DNA of 64,000 nucleotides from Virgibacillus sp. 7505 (GCF_002272135.1 NZ_NPBF01000033.1:1-64000); one strand, 5' to 3'; positions 44,181 to 53,591 are shown, numbered from the stretch's first letter. Numbers and translations are program-made. Notes: a model not told the origin generated them from the letters alone.

Positions 44181-45359
44181 TTAAGAGCCTGGCACTTTCA
44201 GATTACGTTTTTTCGTCACAGGCTTACCAAAAATCTTGTTTGTTACCTGCGGGGCAAATTCGAACAGCAATACACCGATGAAGGCTGCCAGGACAATGTA
44301 GATGCCAGCAAATACTTTTGCCGTACCCATTGCAATACTGGCTATTACAACACTGAATTCTCCTCTGGCACATATAGACAATCCTCCGCGAAAAGCGACT
44401 CTCTTCGGCAATCCGTACATCAATCCTCCAAAGTAGCCTGTCATCACTTTGGCTGCTATTGTCCAAATCAGGACAATCAAAAGCAATAACGGCATTGGTA
44501 CACCGTCGCCGAAATCTATGGTTGTTCCAAAATAGATGAAAAACGTCGGCAGCAGTAAATCTCGAATTGGTATCACAGCATGTTCCACACGCTCGATTTT
44601 ACCTGATTCCGCTAAAATCATCCCGGCCAGGAAGGCACCCAGCACCTCGGATAATCCAAGGTAGACAGCAAGCCCGCCATATGTCAAAGCTATTCCGATC
44701 AACAGCACAATTTTAAAGTCCTCGTCTTCCAGCTTATCCATGAAGGTATCAAATCTGCGGAAGACTGTTTTGCTGAGAACAACCGCCCCTGCAGCTAGGG
44801 CAAGTATTTTCAGCACAAGATACACAGCACTAACCGGATCGAAGCTTCCCGAACTGCTGATACCAATTAGCACAGCTACTAAAATCGGCGCGATGATATC
44901 CTCGAAAATAAGGAGTGCCAATATGAATTCTGTCTCCATATTGGCCATTCTGCTTTTGTCATCCAGCAGCTTAGCAGTAATGGAGGAGCTTGTAGCATAT
45001 GCCACCGCGCCAATAAGGAATGATGTAAACAAATCAACCTTCAAAATGAGGCATATCCCCATCGTAACACCAAGACTTAAGACCACATCCAGCAGTCCGG
45101 TTGACCAGATTTTCTTAGCTATTCCGCCAAGTCTCGAAATACTGAATTCTAAACCGAGCACAAAGAAAAGCAAAACGATTCCAACCTCACTGGAAAAGTG
45201 AAGAATCTCATTATGAACGAGCAGATCTGCAAGAATGATGCCAAATAAGATATACAGAATGACATTAGGAAAACGGATCTTGATGGAAAGGAAACCCAAA
45301 TAGAAAATGCCGAGCAAAACAAGGCCAGTTCCAAGCAGCGTTGGCAGCTGCACACTCAA
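44181..45359 (-). CDS. khtU: K+/H+ antiporter subunit KhtU (CPA2 family)
   Basis: A 392-residue cation/proton antiporter with about 12 helices. Typical CPA2 features are SSEVGIVLLFFVLGLEFS, ATSSSITAKLLDD (discontinuous helix) and GAFLAGMILAES. With KhtT it forms a K+ efflux system activated at alkaline pH or by diamide. The start overlaps khtT by 4 bp. No KhtS (YhaS) gene is visible upstream, unlike the B. subtilis khtSTU operon. Confidence 0.88.
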   Translation of the reverse strand: MSVQLPTLLGTGLVLLGIFYLGFLSIKIRFPNVILYILFGIILADLLVHNEILHFSSEVGIVLLFFVLGLEFSISRLGGIAKKIWSTGLLDVVLSLGVTMGICLILKVDLFTSFLIGAVAYATSSSITAKLLDDKSRMANMETEFILALLIFEDIIAPILVAVLIGISSSGSFDPVSAVYLVLKILALAAGAVVLSKTVFRRFDTFMDKLEDEDFKIVLLIGIALTYGGLAVYLGLSEVLGAFLAGMILAESGKIERVEHAVIPIRDLLLPTFFIYFGTTIDFGDGVPMPLLLLIVLIWTIAAKVMTGYFGGLMYGLPKRVAFRGGLSICARGEFSVVIASIAMGTAKVFAGIYIVLAAFIGVLLFEFAPQVTNKIFGKPVTKKRNLKVPGS

Positions 45360-45853
45360 GTCTGTTCATCCTTACCTGCACAAAGGTCAATCATCGCATC
45401 TATTTGTACTTTCTTTCCAATGGACATCAGTACGTCCCCAGGATGCAAAACTGTATCCGGCTCGGGAATGGCAATTGTCTCATCACCTTGGATGATCCCG
45501 ATAACAGTTACTCCGGTTTTGGAACGTACCGCCGCTTCTCCTAGCGTCTTATTCGCAATCTCTGATGATTCCGATAATTCAATGTAATCTACGATGATTT
45601 GCTTACGAAAGAGCTTCAGCTGATCGGTATCAACTGGCTGATACGTTGCACCTAGAAGCTGTGCGCCTAGTTCCCGTGTTTCATCTGCTGTCAAATCCAT
45701 TGCGAAATCCGCTTCATCATTGGAAGCATCCTCGAAGAAATACAGCTCCCGTTTGCCAGAATGGTGGACGATGATGACAACCATCCCCTCTTCTCCAGTG
45801 CGCAGCGTAATTTTGCTTCCGATACCAGGAAGCTGTGATATATGACATTTCAT
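45356..45853 (-). CDS. khtT: KhtT, regulatory TrkA-C subunit of the K+ efflux system
   Basis: A 165-residue cytosolic protein. The N-terminal half (PGIGSKITLRTGEEGMVVI) is the YhaT-specific domain, and the C-terminal half, with ELSESSEIANKTLGE and TVIGIIQGDETIAIPEPD, is an RCK_C/TrkA-C domain. In B. subtilis this domain binds c-di-AMP and inhibits efflux. It is the first gene of the pair. Confidence 0.88.
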   Translation of the reverse strand: MKCHISQLPGIGSKITLRTGEEGMVVIIVHHSGKRELYFFEDASNDEADFAMDLTADETRELGAQLLGATYQPVDTDQLKLFRKQIIVDYIELSESSEIANKTLGEAAVRSKTGVTVIGIIQGDETIAIPEPDTVLHPGDVLMSIGKKVQIDAMIDLCAGKDEQT

Positions 45854-45900
45854 CAGCCAGGACTCCCCCTACGGTGTATTAAACTCCTTGAGAAAAGTAT

Positions 45901-45932
45901 AAAAAAAGCCGGAGAAAATCTCCAGCTTTTTC
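45901..45932 (-). terminator. ptsH terminator
   Basis: AAAAAGCTGGAGA / TCTCCGGCTTTTTTT on the minus strand, right after the ptsH stop codon. Confidence 0.9.
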
Positions 45933-45934
45933 GA

Positions 45935-46195
45935 TCAGCTCAAATGGTTTTCCAACACTTCCTGGATACCTTCTAACGCTGCTTCCTCATCATTTCCGTC
46001 TGCTGTAATAACAACCTGTGCTCCCTGCGGTACACCTAGTGACATGACACCCATAATCGATTTCAAGTTCACTTTTCTTTCTTTGTATGCAAGCTCAATC
46101 TCAGAGTTGAACTGGCCGGCTTTATTAACAAGCAGCGTTGCAGGTCTCGCATGGATTCCTGTTTCGCTAGTAATGGTGAATGTTTTCTCTTGCAT
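45935..46195 (-). CDS. ptsH: Phosphocarrier protein HPr
   Basis: An 86-residue HPr. GIHARPA places the phosphorylatable His at residue 15 and [10 protein letters not shown] places the regulatory Ser at residue 46. This identifies HPr rather than its paralogue Crh, which has Gln15. It passes phosphate from enzyme I to sugar-specific EIIA proteins, and as HPr-Ser46-P is the CcpA co-repressor. The ATG follows GGAGGGAATTACG. No ptsI is adjacent in the window, so the gene stands alone rather than in the usual ptsHI pair. Confidence 0.92.
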   Translation of the reverse strand: MQEKTFTITSETGIHARPATLLVNKAGQFNSEIELAYKERKVNLKSIMGVMSLGVPQGAQVVITADGNDEEAALEGIQEVLENHLS

Positions 46196-46387
46196 CGTAA
46201 TTCCCTCCAAAGCAAATAGCTCATGTATGTAAATGTGAAAGTGGTAACATAATTATTATAGGAGAAAAGAAAGCGGTTTTAAATAAATATGCCACTTTTT
46301 TAAGTTTAAAAACAGCTTCTTGGCAGAAGATTGAGTTTCTCCAGTATTTATGGTAATTTTGACACATCTAGAAAAAGGAGTGCTGTC

Positions 46388-47098
46388 ATGAGTGTACATA
46401 TAAATGCAGAGGCTGGCCAGATTGCAGACAAGATCCTGCTTCCTGGCGATCCGCTTCGCGCAAAATACATCGCCGAAACATTTTTAGAAGATGCAAAGCT
46501 TTATAACGAAGTAAGAGGAATGTATGGCTATACTGGTACATACAAAGGAGAAAGAATCTCCGTTCAAGGTACTGGTATGGGTGTCCCTTCCATCAGCATC
46601 TATGTAAATGAATTGATTCAAAGCTACGGTGTGAAAAAACTGATCCGTGTTGGTACTGCCGGCGCTATTCAGAAGGATGTAAAAGTTCGTGATGTAATCT
46701 TAGCATCCACGTCGAGCTCTGATTCCCAAATAAACCGACAGGAATTCGGCACAGTCGATTTTGCACCTACAGCTGACTTTGATTTGTTGTTGAAAGCCTA
46801 TCAGGCTGGACAAGCAAAAGGGTTGAATATCCGTGTTGGCAACGTGTTTACAAGCGATCGTTTCTATCGTGACAACACATTGGAATTCTACGGAAAATTG
46901 GCAGATTACAAAGTCTTGGCTGTCGAAATGGAAACGACTGCACTCTACACGATAGCTGCGAAACATGATTGTCAAGCGCTATCTGTTCTTACAGTCAGCG
47001 ATCACATCCTCACTGGCGAAGAAACAACTGCCGAGGAACGTCAGACTACTTTTGGCGATATGATGGAAATTGCATTGGATGCAGCAATTCAGGCATAG
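46388..47098 (+). CDS. deoD: Purine nucleoside phosphorylase (DeoD type)
   Basis: A 236-residue hexameric-type phosphorylase that splits purine nucleosides with phosphate for salvage. Conserved parts are [47 protein letters not shown], and [13 protein letters not shown]. The start before [13 protein letters not shown] was chosen because AAAAAGGAGTGCTGTC precedes it. The TAG stop lies inside the stem of its own terminator. Confidence 0.95.
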   Translation: MSVHINAEAGQIADKILLPGDPLRAKYIAETFLEDAKLYNEVRGMYGYTGTYKGERISVQGTGMGVPSISIYVNELIQSYGVKKLIRVGTAGAIQKDVKVRDVILASTSSSDSQINRQEFGTVDFAPTADFDLLLKAYQAGQAKGLNIRVGNVFTSDRFYRDNTLEFYGKLADYKVLAVEMETTALYTIAAKHDCQALSVLTVSDHILTGEETTAEERQTTFGDMMEIALDAAIQA

Positions 47099-47123
47099 AA
47101 GAAGGCTTCTATGCCTTTTTTTA
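47091..47123 (+). terminator. deoD terminator with embedded stop codon
   Basis: AGGCATAGAAG-AAGG-CTTCTATGCCT, an 11-bp perfect stem, followed by TTTTTT. The TAG at 47096-47098 is in the upstream arm. Confidence 0.9.
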
Positions 47124-47131
47124 TGCCTGAA

Positions 47132-47162
47132 TTGTAAACCTTAATAAAATTCAAGTTGACAA
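47132..47162. promoter_or_regulatory. BirA operator-like site of bioY
   Basis: TTGTAAAC-N15-GTTGACAA is an almost perfect inverted repeat (one mismatch) matching the biotin operator half-sites TTGTAAAC / GTTTACAA. The right half overlaps the -35 element, so biotinyl-5'-AMP-bound BirA would block bioY transcription when biotin is plentiful. Confidence 0.72.
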
Positions 47163-47184
47163 TAGTGGTAGTGTCGTTTACTAT
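47156..47184 (+). promoter_or_regulatory. Promoter of bioY
   Basis: TTGACA (47156-47161) and TACTAT (47179-47184) with a 17-bp spacer, about 25 bp upstream of the bioY start. Confidence 0.75.
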
Positions 47185-47206
47185 TTCTGCAAGGAGTTGA
47201 TAAGTT

Positions 47207-47797
47207 ATGAGTCGTACTGGTAAATTGACTGCAAGCGCGATGTTTGTTGGCTTGATGACAGTCGGAGCAAACATTTCGGTCTGGCTTCCGTTTCTTGCTG
47301 TACCAATCGGAGGACAAACCGTACCATTATCATTGCAGCCGTTCTTCGCTTTACTTGCTGGATTGCTGTTAGGCTATAAATGGGGAGCCTACAGTATGAT
47401 CTGTTACGTATTGCTTGGTCTGACGGGGTTGCCGATATTCGCAGATCTCTCAGGAGGATTTGGTGTCTTTGCTGGTCCCACTGGCGGTTTCTTGCTATCT
47501 TTCATACCTATTGCCTTTATCGCTGGATTCATCATGGAAAAGACATCTTTACGATACCGGGCATTCGGGGCGGTAATCGCTGGTGTAATTGTAAATTATC
47601 TTATGGGTGTCACGTATATGTATGGCGCCATGCACCTTTGGATGGGTGTGGATATCAGCTACTTGGCTGCTTGGATCAGTATGATTCCATTCTTTATCAA
47701 AGATTTCTGTTTCGCTATACTTGCAGCCCTCTTTTACCCTAGAGTGGCTCATGCTTTCAAAAAAGGTAAAGTGACATATAATACTTCGTTTAAATGA
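47207..47797 (+). CDS. bioY: Biotin ECF transporter S-component BioY
   Basis: A 196-residue membrane protein with six predicted helices. The family signature is in ISVWLPFLAVPIGGQTVPLSLQPFFALLAG and GLPIFADLSGGFGVFAGPTGGFLLSF. It binds biotin and works alone or with the common ECF module. The ATG follows AAGGAGTTGATAAGTT. The BirA-like operator upstream supports the substrate. In B. subtilis the homologue (YuiG) is near yuiD, as here. Confidence 0.92.
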   Translation: MSRTGKLTASAMFVGLMTVGANISVWLPFLAVPIGGQTVPLSLQPFFALLAGLLLGYKWGAYSMICYVLLGLTGLPIFADLSGGFGVFAGPTGGFLLSFIPIAFIAGFIMEKTSLRYRAFGAVIAGVIVNYLMGVTYMYGAMHLWMGVDISYLAAWISMIPFFIKDFCFAILAALFYPRVAHAFKKGKVTYNTSFK

Positions 47798-47873
47798 CAT
47801 TTTCTCAGGGAAATTTAGTTATAATGAGTACATCATATATTATAGCTTTTTCTCTGAAAGGATGTAGCAGTAC

Positions 47874-48347
47874 ATGTCATTGTTACAAAATATGCCACTA
47901 TGGAGTGCGTTGATTGCCATCGTTTTCGCACAAGTAATAAAAGTACCCATCCGCGCGATTGCCGATAAGCGCATCCAGGCCGATCTTGCATTCAGTACGG
48001 GAGGTATGCCAAGCAGTCATTCAGCAGCAGTGGCTGCCCTGACAACATCGATCGGCTTTGAAAGCGGACTTGATTCCCCTATCTTTGCAGCATCCTTTGT
48101 CTTTAGCATCATCATCATGTTCGATGCATCTGGTGTAAGAAGACAAGCTGGTGAACAAGCGGTATTGCTTAATTTGCTATTGAAGGATTTCCAGCGCTTT
48201 GTAGACGAAGCTAAACACTGGGGCAGTAAACAAGAGTTCGAAAAGAATCGTGAAATCAGGGAAATGCTCGGACATCAGCCGATTGAAGTCTTTTTCGGCG
48301 CCCTGACCGGCATTGGTATTTCTCTAGTCATCTATTTGCTGTTTTAA
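47874..48347 (+). CDS. yuiD: Divergent PAP2 family protein (YuiD)
   Basis: A 157-residue DUF212 membrane protein with about four helices. The phosphatase-like segment GGMPSSHSAAVAALTT keeps the central SSHS of PAP2 enzymes, and DASGVRRQAGEQA the following Arg/His-type site. An acid-phosphatase-like activity on a lipid phosphate is the family prediction, unproven. The ATG follows GAAAGGATGTAGCAGTAC. Its 3' end overlaps a small convergent gene by 24 bp. Confidence 0.86.
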   Translation: MSLLQNMPLWSALIAIVFAQVIKVPIRAIADKRIQADLAFSTGGMPSSHSAAVAALTTSIGFESGLDSPIFAASFVFSIIIMFDASGVRRQAGEQAVLLNLLLKDFQRFVDEAKHWGSKQEFEKNREIREMLGHQPIEVFFGALTGIGISLVIYLLF

Positions 48348-48512
48348 TTGCAAATGCAGCTGCTTGCTTCCGAAATCACGCACCGGGAGCTGCCTCTGTT
48401 CATATTGGATGACGTCCTCTGCAGTTAAATTAGTCAGCTGGCTCCATGTCACATACATAGCTGTAAGCCAGAGGGTGCAAAGGAGTGCTCTAATGCACCA
48501 TCGTCGTATCAT
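48324..48512 (-). CDS. Small single-pass membrane protein, unidentified
   Basis: A 62-residue protein: a basic start (IRRWCIRA), one TM helix at about residues 7-26 (LLCTLWLTAMYVTW), then a hydrophilic tail ending KQQIDD. The ATG is preceded by AGAGGTGAAAGAT, which supports translation. No family is recognised. The N-terminus is of the kind seen in Bacillus 3D-domain cell-wall proteins, so it could be a truncated one, but that is weak. It overlaps the end of yuiD by 24 bp on the opposite strand. Confidence 0.55.
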   Translation of the reverse strand: MIRRWCIRALLCTLWLTAMYVTWSQLTNLTAEDVIQYEQRQLPVRDFGSKQLHLQLKQQIDD

Positions 48513-48566
48513 ATCTTTCACCTCTGGTAACAGCATCGACAAATCAGAATATCCCTATACAAAAGA

Positions 48567-48592
48567 AAAGCAGCCATATGGCTGCTTTTTGT
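48567..48592 (-). terminator. NADH dehydrogenase gene terminator
   Basis: AAAAGCAGCCAT / ATGGCTGCTTTT next to the stop codon. It is symmetric and so could act on both strands. Confidence 0.85.
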
Positions 48593-49810
48593 TTAGCTGA
48601 AGATATTGAATTTCCCTTTTTTCAAAACCAGTCCTACACCGCCAAGCTGATAAAGATAGCGATTATCCGATGCCTTCTTCATCACATCTGCTGGCTTTCC
48701 GAACAGCTTCTTGCCCATTACCATACCCATGGCATCACCGCCTCCCAAGGAAGCCAGTGTACCCTTGATTTCCGGCACGAATTTTTGAGTGTTTCTTTCT
48801 TTACGGATAAGTGCTTTTAGATTCTGGGCACAGTTGTAGCCCATCTGTGTAGCTATTTGTGCAGTCGGCGGATATGGTTTTCCGGTTTCATCATTTATCA
48901 CTGCAGCACAATCGCCGACAATAAAGATATCGTCATGATTTGGGTCTCGCAGATCGTCTGTCACCATTACCTTACCGCGATTTACTTCAAACCCAGATTC
49001 CTCCAAAATCGAATTTCCTTTGACACCGGCTGCCCAAACAGTTGTATTGGTTTTGACCGTATGCCTCTCGCCTGCTTTTTCATAAACGATGCTGTCGGCC
49101 GTCACTTCCTTAAGGAAAGCATTCGTCTGGAATTCAATACCGCGGGATTCCAGTGAGTTCAAGGCGTATTCTACAAGCTGCGGATCAAATCCCATCATCA
49201 CGGAAGCACCTGCTTCCACAACGATAACACGTACTTTATCGCGGTCGATATCATATTCCTTACACAGTTCTGGTATACGTTCTGCTAGTTCTCCAGCAAA
49301 TTCAATGCCCGTGAAACCGCCTCCGCCGATCACGATATTAAGACGCTCTTCTTTCTTTTCCGTTTCATTGTTATACACAGCGAAATTGTGCTCGATATGC
49401 TCTCGAATCAAACGGGAGGAATTGATGCTCCGAATCATGTACGCATGGTCAAGCAGACCATCAATCCCGAAATTCGCCGGTTCAAAACCTAAGCCTACAA
49501 CAAGATAATCATAGGAGATTTCGCCGTTTTGCATCACCAGCTTTTTTTCGTCCGGTTTGATTTTCGTTACCGTATCCTGTACAAAATTGACTTTTTTTGC
49601 ATCGATAACATCCTTGATGGCAATCCGTGTCTGATCATGATGTCTCGTCCCTGCTGCGTTTTCATGGAGCCATGTAGTCTGATAATGGTAATCATGCTTA
49701 TTGACGAGTGTAATGCTCGCCTCGTCCGCTCCAATCAGTTTCTGAAGTTTCACTGTCGTGATCAGGCCGCCGTAACCAGCACCTGCAATCACAATTTTGG
49801 GTTTGCTCAT
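48593..49810 (-). CDS. ndh: Type II NADH dehydrogenase (YumB-like)
   Basis: A 405-residue FAD-dependent oxidoreductase with two Rossmann folds: IVIAGAGYGGL at the N-terminus for FAD and IVIGGGGFTGIEFAGEL for NADH. DDIFIVGDCAAV is the second FAD contact. The C-terminal amphipathic region is expected at the membrane. It passes electrons from NADH to menaquinone without pumping protons. The gene is next to yumC, divergent, as yumB is in B. subtilis. A Rex-like palindrome lies in the shared upstream region. Confidence 0.88.
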   Translation of the reverse strand: MSKPKIVIAGAGYGGLITTVKLQKLIGADEASITLVNKHDYHYQTTWLHENAAGTRHHDQTRIAIKDVIDAKKVNFVQDTVTKIKPDEKKLVMQNGEISYDYLVVGLGFEPANFGIDGLLDHAYMIRSINSSRLIREHIEHNFAVYNNETEKKEERLNIVIGGGGFTGIEFAGELAERIPELCKEYDIDRDKVRVIVVEAGASVMMGFDPQLVEYALNSLESRGIEFQTNAFLKEVTADSIVYEKAGERHTVKTNTTVWAAGVKGNSILEESGFEVNRGKVMVTDDLRDPNHDDIFIVGDCAAVINDETGKPYPPTAQIATQMGYNCAQNLKALIRKERNTQKFVPEIKGTLASLGGGDAMGMVMGKKLFGKPADVMKKASDNRYLYQLGGVGLVLKKGKFNIFS

Positions 49811-49884
49811 CTTCGATCACATCCATTAACATAGTTTGGTTTTTCCTAAGCTTCAGCAACCTAACAACACATTAATATTTTTGT

Positions 49885-49902
49885 TTGTGATACTATTCAC
49901 TT
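49885..49902. promoter_or_regulatory. Rex-like operator upstream of ndh
   Basis: TTGTGA-TACTAT-TCACTT matches the Rex motif TTGTGA-N6-TCACAA except for the last two bases. It is 75-92 bp from the ndh start, in the probable promoter region. Redox control of a type II NADH dehydrogenase by Rex is known in B. subtilis. Confidence 0.5.
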
Positions 49903-50110
49903 TATAAAGCAGATGAAAACATAAAACTGTCACAAAACCGTCATCAATATTATGGTAAACGTTTTCTTTCCTTTTATCAACCAAAAAAAGGGAAGCTTAT
50001 CACGTACCAGGGCATACTACCATACATTAAAAACCCTTCTTCTTACTCATATTTCAGCAACTATGATAAAATACCAGGTGTTACGTTTAAAAATACTAGG
50101 AGGAACCGGT

Positions 50111-51094
50111 ATGTCAGATCAAGTATATGATGTGACCATCATCGGTGCAGGTCCAGTCGGACTTTTCACCGCATTCTATGGTGGGATGCGTCAGCAAAGT
50201 GTCAAAATCATTGAAAGCCTTCCCCAAGTGGGCGGACAGCTTTCTGCTTTATACCCAGAAAAATACATCTACGATATTGCAGGCTTCCCCCAAGTCCGCG
50301 CGCAGGAATTAGTGGACAACCTGATGGAACAGCTTAAACGCTTCGATCCTACTATCGCACTCGGGGAATCAGTCGATAAAGTCGAGCGGTTGGAAGATAA
50401 TACATTCCGCATCGAAACAGATAAAGACGTGCACTTCTCAAAAACGATCATCATCACAGCAGGAAACGGTGCCTTCCAGCCGCGTCGCCTGACTGTTGAA
50501 CGATGTGACGAGTTCGAGGGTGTCAACCTGAATTACTATGTGGATAATATGCAGAAATACGCTGGCAAGCGTGTTCTATTAGCAGGTGGCGGCGATTCGG
50601 CTGTTGACTGGGCGCTGATGCTTGAACCGATTGCCAAAGAAGTCATTCTCGTGCATCGCCGCGATGAATTCCGCGCCCATGAGCACAGTGTGGAACGACT
50701 CATGCAATCCAATGTTAGAATCATGACTCCTTACACACCAGTTGAAATGCTTGGTACCGACCGCATCGAACAGGTTGTTCTGCAGAAGGTGAAAAGCGAA
50801 GAAACAGAAACGATCGATGTGGACGAAGTGCTCGTCAATTACGGCTTCATTTCTTCCTTAGGTCCGATCAAGCAATGGGATCTGGAAATCGAGAAAAACA
50901 GCATTGTTGTAAATACGAAACAAGAAACGAATATTCCCGGCATCTACGCTGCAGGTGATATTTGCACATATCCTGGCAAGGTTAACCTGATCGCCTCTGG
51001 TTTCGGCGAAGGTCCGACTGCCATCAACAATGCCAAAACTTACATTGATCCAGACGCACGTGTACAGCCTAAACATTCCACAAGCATGTTTTAA
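50111..51094 (+). CDS. yumC: Ferredoxin/flavodoxin-NADP+ reductase (YumC type)
   Basis: A 327-residue thioredoxin-reductase-like flavoprotein without the CxxC motif. FAD-binding [24 protein letters not shown]-binding [15 protein letters not shown] with [11 protein letters not shown], and the C-terminal [25 protein letters not shown] are conserved. It reduces ferredoxin or flavodoxin with NADPH; the B. subtilis gene is essential. The start before SDQVYDV was chosen because CTAGGAGGAACCGGT precedes it. Confidence 0.93.
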   Translation: MSDQVYDVTIIGAGPVGLFTAFYGGMRQQSVKIIESLPQVGGQLSALYPEKYIYDIAGFPQVRAQELVDNLMEQLKRFDPTIALGESVDKVERLEDNTFRIETDKDVHFSKTIIITAGNGAFQPRRLTVERCDEFEGVNLNYYVDNMQKYAGKRVLLAGGGDSAVDWALMLEPIAKEVILVHRRDEFRAHEHSVERLMQSNVRIMTPYTPVEMLGTDRIEQVVLQKVKSEETETIDVDEVLVNYGFISSLGPIKQWDLEIEKNSIVVNTKQETNIPGIYAAGDICTYPGKVNLIASGFGEGPTAINNAKTYIDPDARVQPKHSTSMF

Positions 51095-51103
51095 ATAACA
51101 CCG

Positions 51104-51137
51104 CACCGGTTACCTTTATGGAAACCGGTGTTTTTTT
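51104..51137 (+). terminator. yumC terminator
   Basis: CACCGGTT / AACCGGTG with an 11-base loop, followed by TTTTTTT. Confidence 0.9.
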
Positions 51138-51197
51138 ATACTTCTTGTATAAGGAAGCCCGTCTATCACACACTAGTATCGATAAAGGAGGAGCTGT

Positions 51198-51995
51198 ATG
51201 GAAAACGAATTTGAACATCGCTTAATTCCGCTTGCCTCAATAAAGAGCGGAACAGAAACAACCGTCTCCCCAACTGTTCATGGCTATCTTGACAGAATAG
51301 TGAATGTCTTTTTCATTGAAAATCCTGTTACAAAAGAATGGGTGCTTGTCGATGCTGGAGTCCCTGATACAGCAGGCAATATCAAGAAAGCTGCTGCTGA
51401 ACTATTCGGAGAAGGCGCCAAACCAGCATGCATCATCCTCACACATGGTCACTTTGACCATGTCGGCAGCATCGTCGAGCTGGTAAAGGAATGGGATGTC
51501 CCTGTATATGCGCATGAGCTCGAGCTTCCATATCTAACGGGACAGCTAGATTACCCGGAAGCTAAGACAGATGCTGGCGGCGGACTGATCACCAAGCTGT
51601 CCAAAACGTTTCCGAATGCCGGGATCGATTTAAGCAAGCATGTACGTCTCGTTCCGCTCGATCATCAAGTACCGCATCTTCCTGGCTGGGAATGGATCCA
51701 TACGCCCGGCCATACTCCCGGACATATCAGCTTATTCCATACAGAAGACAAAGTCTTGATTGCGGGGGATGCATTCACGACTGTGCAGCAGGAATCCCTG
51801 CACAAAGTGCTCACGCAGCAAAAGGAATTCAATGGTCCTCCCCGCTACTTTACAATGGACGAGCAAGAGTCCTTCCGCTCCATCCGTAAGCTGCAAGAGC
51901 TGCATCCGCAAGCGGCAGGTACTGGACATGGAATGCCTGTATTTTTTGACGAATTGGAAGCGGGCTTAAAGAAACTAACTGAAACAAAAAAATAG
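51198..51995 (+). CDS. MBL-fold metallo-hydrolase
   Basis: A 265-residue metallo-beta-lactamase-fold protein. The metal motif THGHFDHVG, the later HTPGHTPGHISLFH with LIAGDAFTT, and a C-terminal GTGHGMPVFF supply the ligands. Glyoxalase II-like and lactonase-like enzymes share this layout; the exact substrate is not predictable. The ATG follows AAAGGAGGAGCTGT. It converges on a sugar porter gene with only 9 bp between the stop codons, which lie in the same terminator hairpin. Confidence 0.86.
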   Translation: MENEFEHRLIPLASIKSGTETTVSPTVHGYLDRIVNVFFIENPVTKEWVLVDAGVPDTAGNIKKAAAELFGEGAKPACIILTHGHFDHVGSIVELVKEWDVPVYAHELELPYLTGQLDYPEAKTDAGGGLITKLSKTFPNAGIDLSKHVRLVPLDHQVPHLPGWEWIHTPGHTPGHISLFHTEDKVLIAGDAFTTVQQESLHKVLTQQKEFNGPPRYFTMDEQESFRSIRKLQELHPQAAGTGHGMPVFFDELEAGLKKLTETKK

Positions 51996-52023
51996 GAGAA
52001 GGGATTATACCCTTTCTCCTATT
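51991..52023. terminator. Bidirectional terminator containing both converging stop codons
   Basis: AATAGGAGAAGGG-ATTATA-CCCTTTCTCCTATT has one bulged base. The MBL TAG (51993-51995) is in the left arm and the sugar porter TAA (complement of 52005-52007) in the loop. T-runs are present on both strands. Confidence 0.88.
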
Positions 52024-53480
52024 TCTGCTTTCTTCTTCAATTTTGGTACTGATTTGCGGATTGTCATCTGACGGAAATCCTGCTCCAATTCTTCCAGTGT
52101 CCGATCCTTTGTTTCCGGAAGGAACTTTTGGATAAAGAGAATGGCAGCAATCCCCAGGACAACAAAAATCAGGAAAGTGCTGGATAGACCAATTGCACTT
52201 AACAGTACCGGGAACGTCAAACTAATCGTGAAGTTCGTCATCCATTGGAAGAATACTGCGATTCCCATCCCCATTCCACGCAGTCTGGAAGGGAAAATCT
52301 CTGCCAGCATCAGCCATGTGACTGGTGAAACAGCTCCCTGCTGGAAGGCAAGGAATGTGACAGTAAGAGCTAGCACCATGTAAGGCAGTGCTGTTGTTCC
52401 TTCAAAGAAAGTAGCAGCTATCGTAATAAGCAGCAGCGCACTAGTTGTACCGATAAAACCAACTGTCAGCATCTGCCTGCGCCCTACTCTGCCTAGCAGC
52501 CAGATACCAACAAATGTGGCAAGTACAGAAATGACACCATTAGCAATATTACCGATCAATGCTGCTTTTGTTCCAAATCCTGCATTACTCAGAATCTCTG
52601 TTCCGTAATACATAATGGAGTTAACACCGGTGATCTGCTGAATAATACCAATACCCATACCAATAAAAACAATTTTTCTGATCCATGGTATTGCAAGGTC
52701 TTTGTACGTAGCCTTATCTTGCTTCTCCTCTTTTTCCACTGTCTTGCGAATTTCCGCCATTTCCTGTTTCGCCTGGTTTCTGCGGCGTATCTTCGAAAGA
52801 ATTTGGAAAGCTGTTTTCAGCATACCTTGCTGTGCAAGCCATCTTGGGCTTTCCGGCATGACTAGCATCCCGAACCAAAGGACGATAGCTGGCAAGGTAG
52901 CAATAACCAGCATATAACGCCAGATATGACCTGTATCACCGAACAAATTCCCGAGTGCAGCGTTGGAAGTATAAGCAAGCAGCTGACCAGTTACGATCAT
53001 CAATTCATTTTGCGTTACCATTCGTCCGCGTTTCGCTGCTGGTGACATCTCCGCAAGGTAAGCCGGGACGGTTACGGAAGCACCACCGACGGCCAGACCA
53101 AGCAGTACGCGGAAGATAACCATCGTCTCCGTGTTCGGAGCGAATGAACAGCCCAATGTCGCAATAAAGAATAAAACCGCAAGATACAATATAATACGTC
53201 GACGGCCTATCTTATCCGCAAGCTTCCCGCCAAATACAGCACCGAATGCTGCTCCTAGCAGCAGGGAGCTGGCAACAACACCTTCTGTTAGCGGGGTCAG
53301 GTTAAGCTGATCGGACTGCCGCATAAATGGCAAAGCACCATTGATGACTCCTGTATCATATCCAAACAATAATCCTCCGAAAGTAGATATGATGGCAATC
53401 CATCTCAGCCTTCGCTTCGAATGTTTTCCATCATCCTCATTCTGTGGGACGTGCCCTTTTTCAGTCTCGTGTTTGTCCAT
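52005..53480 (-). CDS. Sugar porter family MFS transporter (copy 1)
   Basis: A 491-residue major facilitator of the sugar porter family with 12 helices. It shows [19 protein letters not shown] in helix 1, the loop motif [15 protein letters not shown], the [11 protein letters not shown] motif after helix 6, [13 protein letters not shown] in helix 7, and [12 protein letters not shown] at the end. Relatives include IolT (inositol) and the sigma-B-controlled CsbC; the substrate is not determined here. The start ATG lies behind GGAGGAGAAAAAT. It is a tandem paralogue of the next gene. Confidence 0.9.
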   Translation of the reverse strand: MDKHETEKGHVPQNEDDGKHSKRRLRWIAIISTFGGLLFGYDTGVINGALPFMRQSDQLNLTPLTEGVVASSLLLGAAFGAVFGGKLADKIGRRRIILYLAVLFFIATLGCSFAPNTETMVIFRVLLGLAVGGASVTVPAYLAEMSPAAKRGRMVTQNELMIVTGQLLAYTSNAALGNLFGDTGHIWRYMLVIATLPAIVLWFGMLVMPESPRWLAQQGMLKTAFQILSKIRRRNQAKQEMAEIRKTVEKEEKQDKATYKDLAIPWIRKIVFIGMGIGIIQQITGVNSIMYYGTEILSNAGFGTKAALIGNIANGVISVLATFVGIWLLGRVGRRQMLTVGFIGTTSALLLITIAATFFEGTTALPYMVLALTVTFLAFQQGAVSPVTWLMLAEIFPSRLRGMGMGIAVFFQWMTNFTISLTFPVLLSAIGLSSTFLIFVVLGIAAILFIQKFLPETKDRTLEELEQDFRQMTIRKSVPKLKKKAEIGERV

Positions 53481-53564
53481 ATTTTTCTCCTCCATTTACG
53501 CATTTGACTGCTGCATGAATCATGCTTTTCCCCTTGTTTGTATGTAGAGGGTGGTAGAAGTTAT

Positions 53565-53591
53565 ATACCCGTCTTTTATCAAAATAATCAC
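53565..53591 (-). promoter_or_regulatory. Sigma-B-like promoter, sugar porter copy 1
   Basis: On the minus strand GTGATT-N15-GGGTAT. The GGGTAT -10 is the sigma-B consensus, while the -35 is poor against GTTTAA. The same element precedes copy 2. Known sigma-B control of the related csbC makes it worth noting. Confidence 0.4.

Noticed and set aside
45935-46195. Crh, the catabolite-repression HPr paralogue
   Set aside because: Residue 15 is His (GIHARPA), whereas Crh has Gln there. Ser46 alone does not distinguish them.
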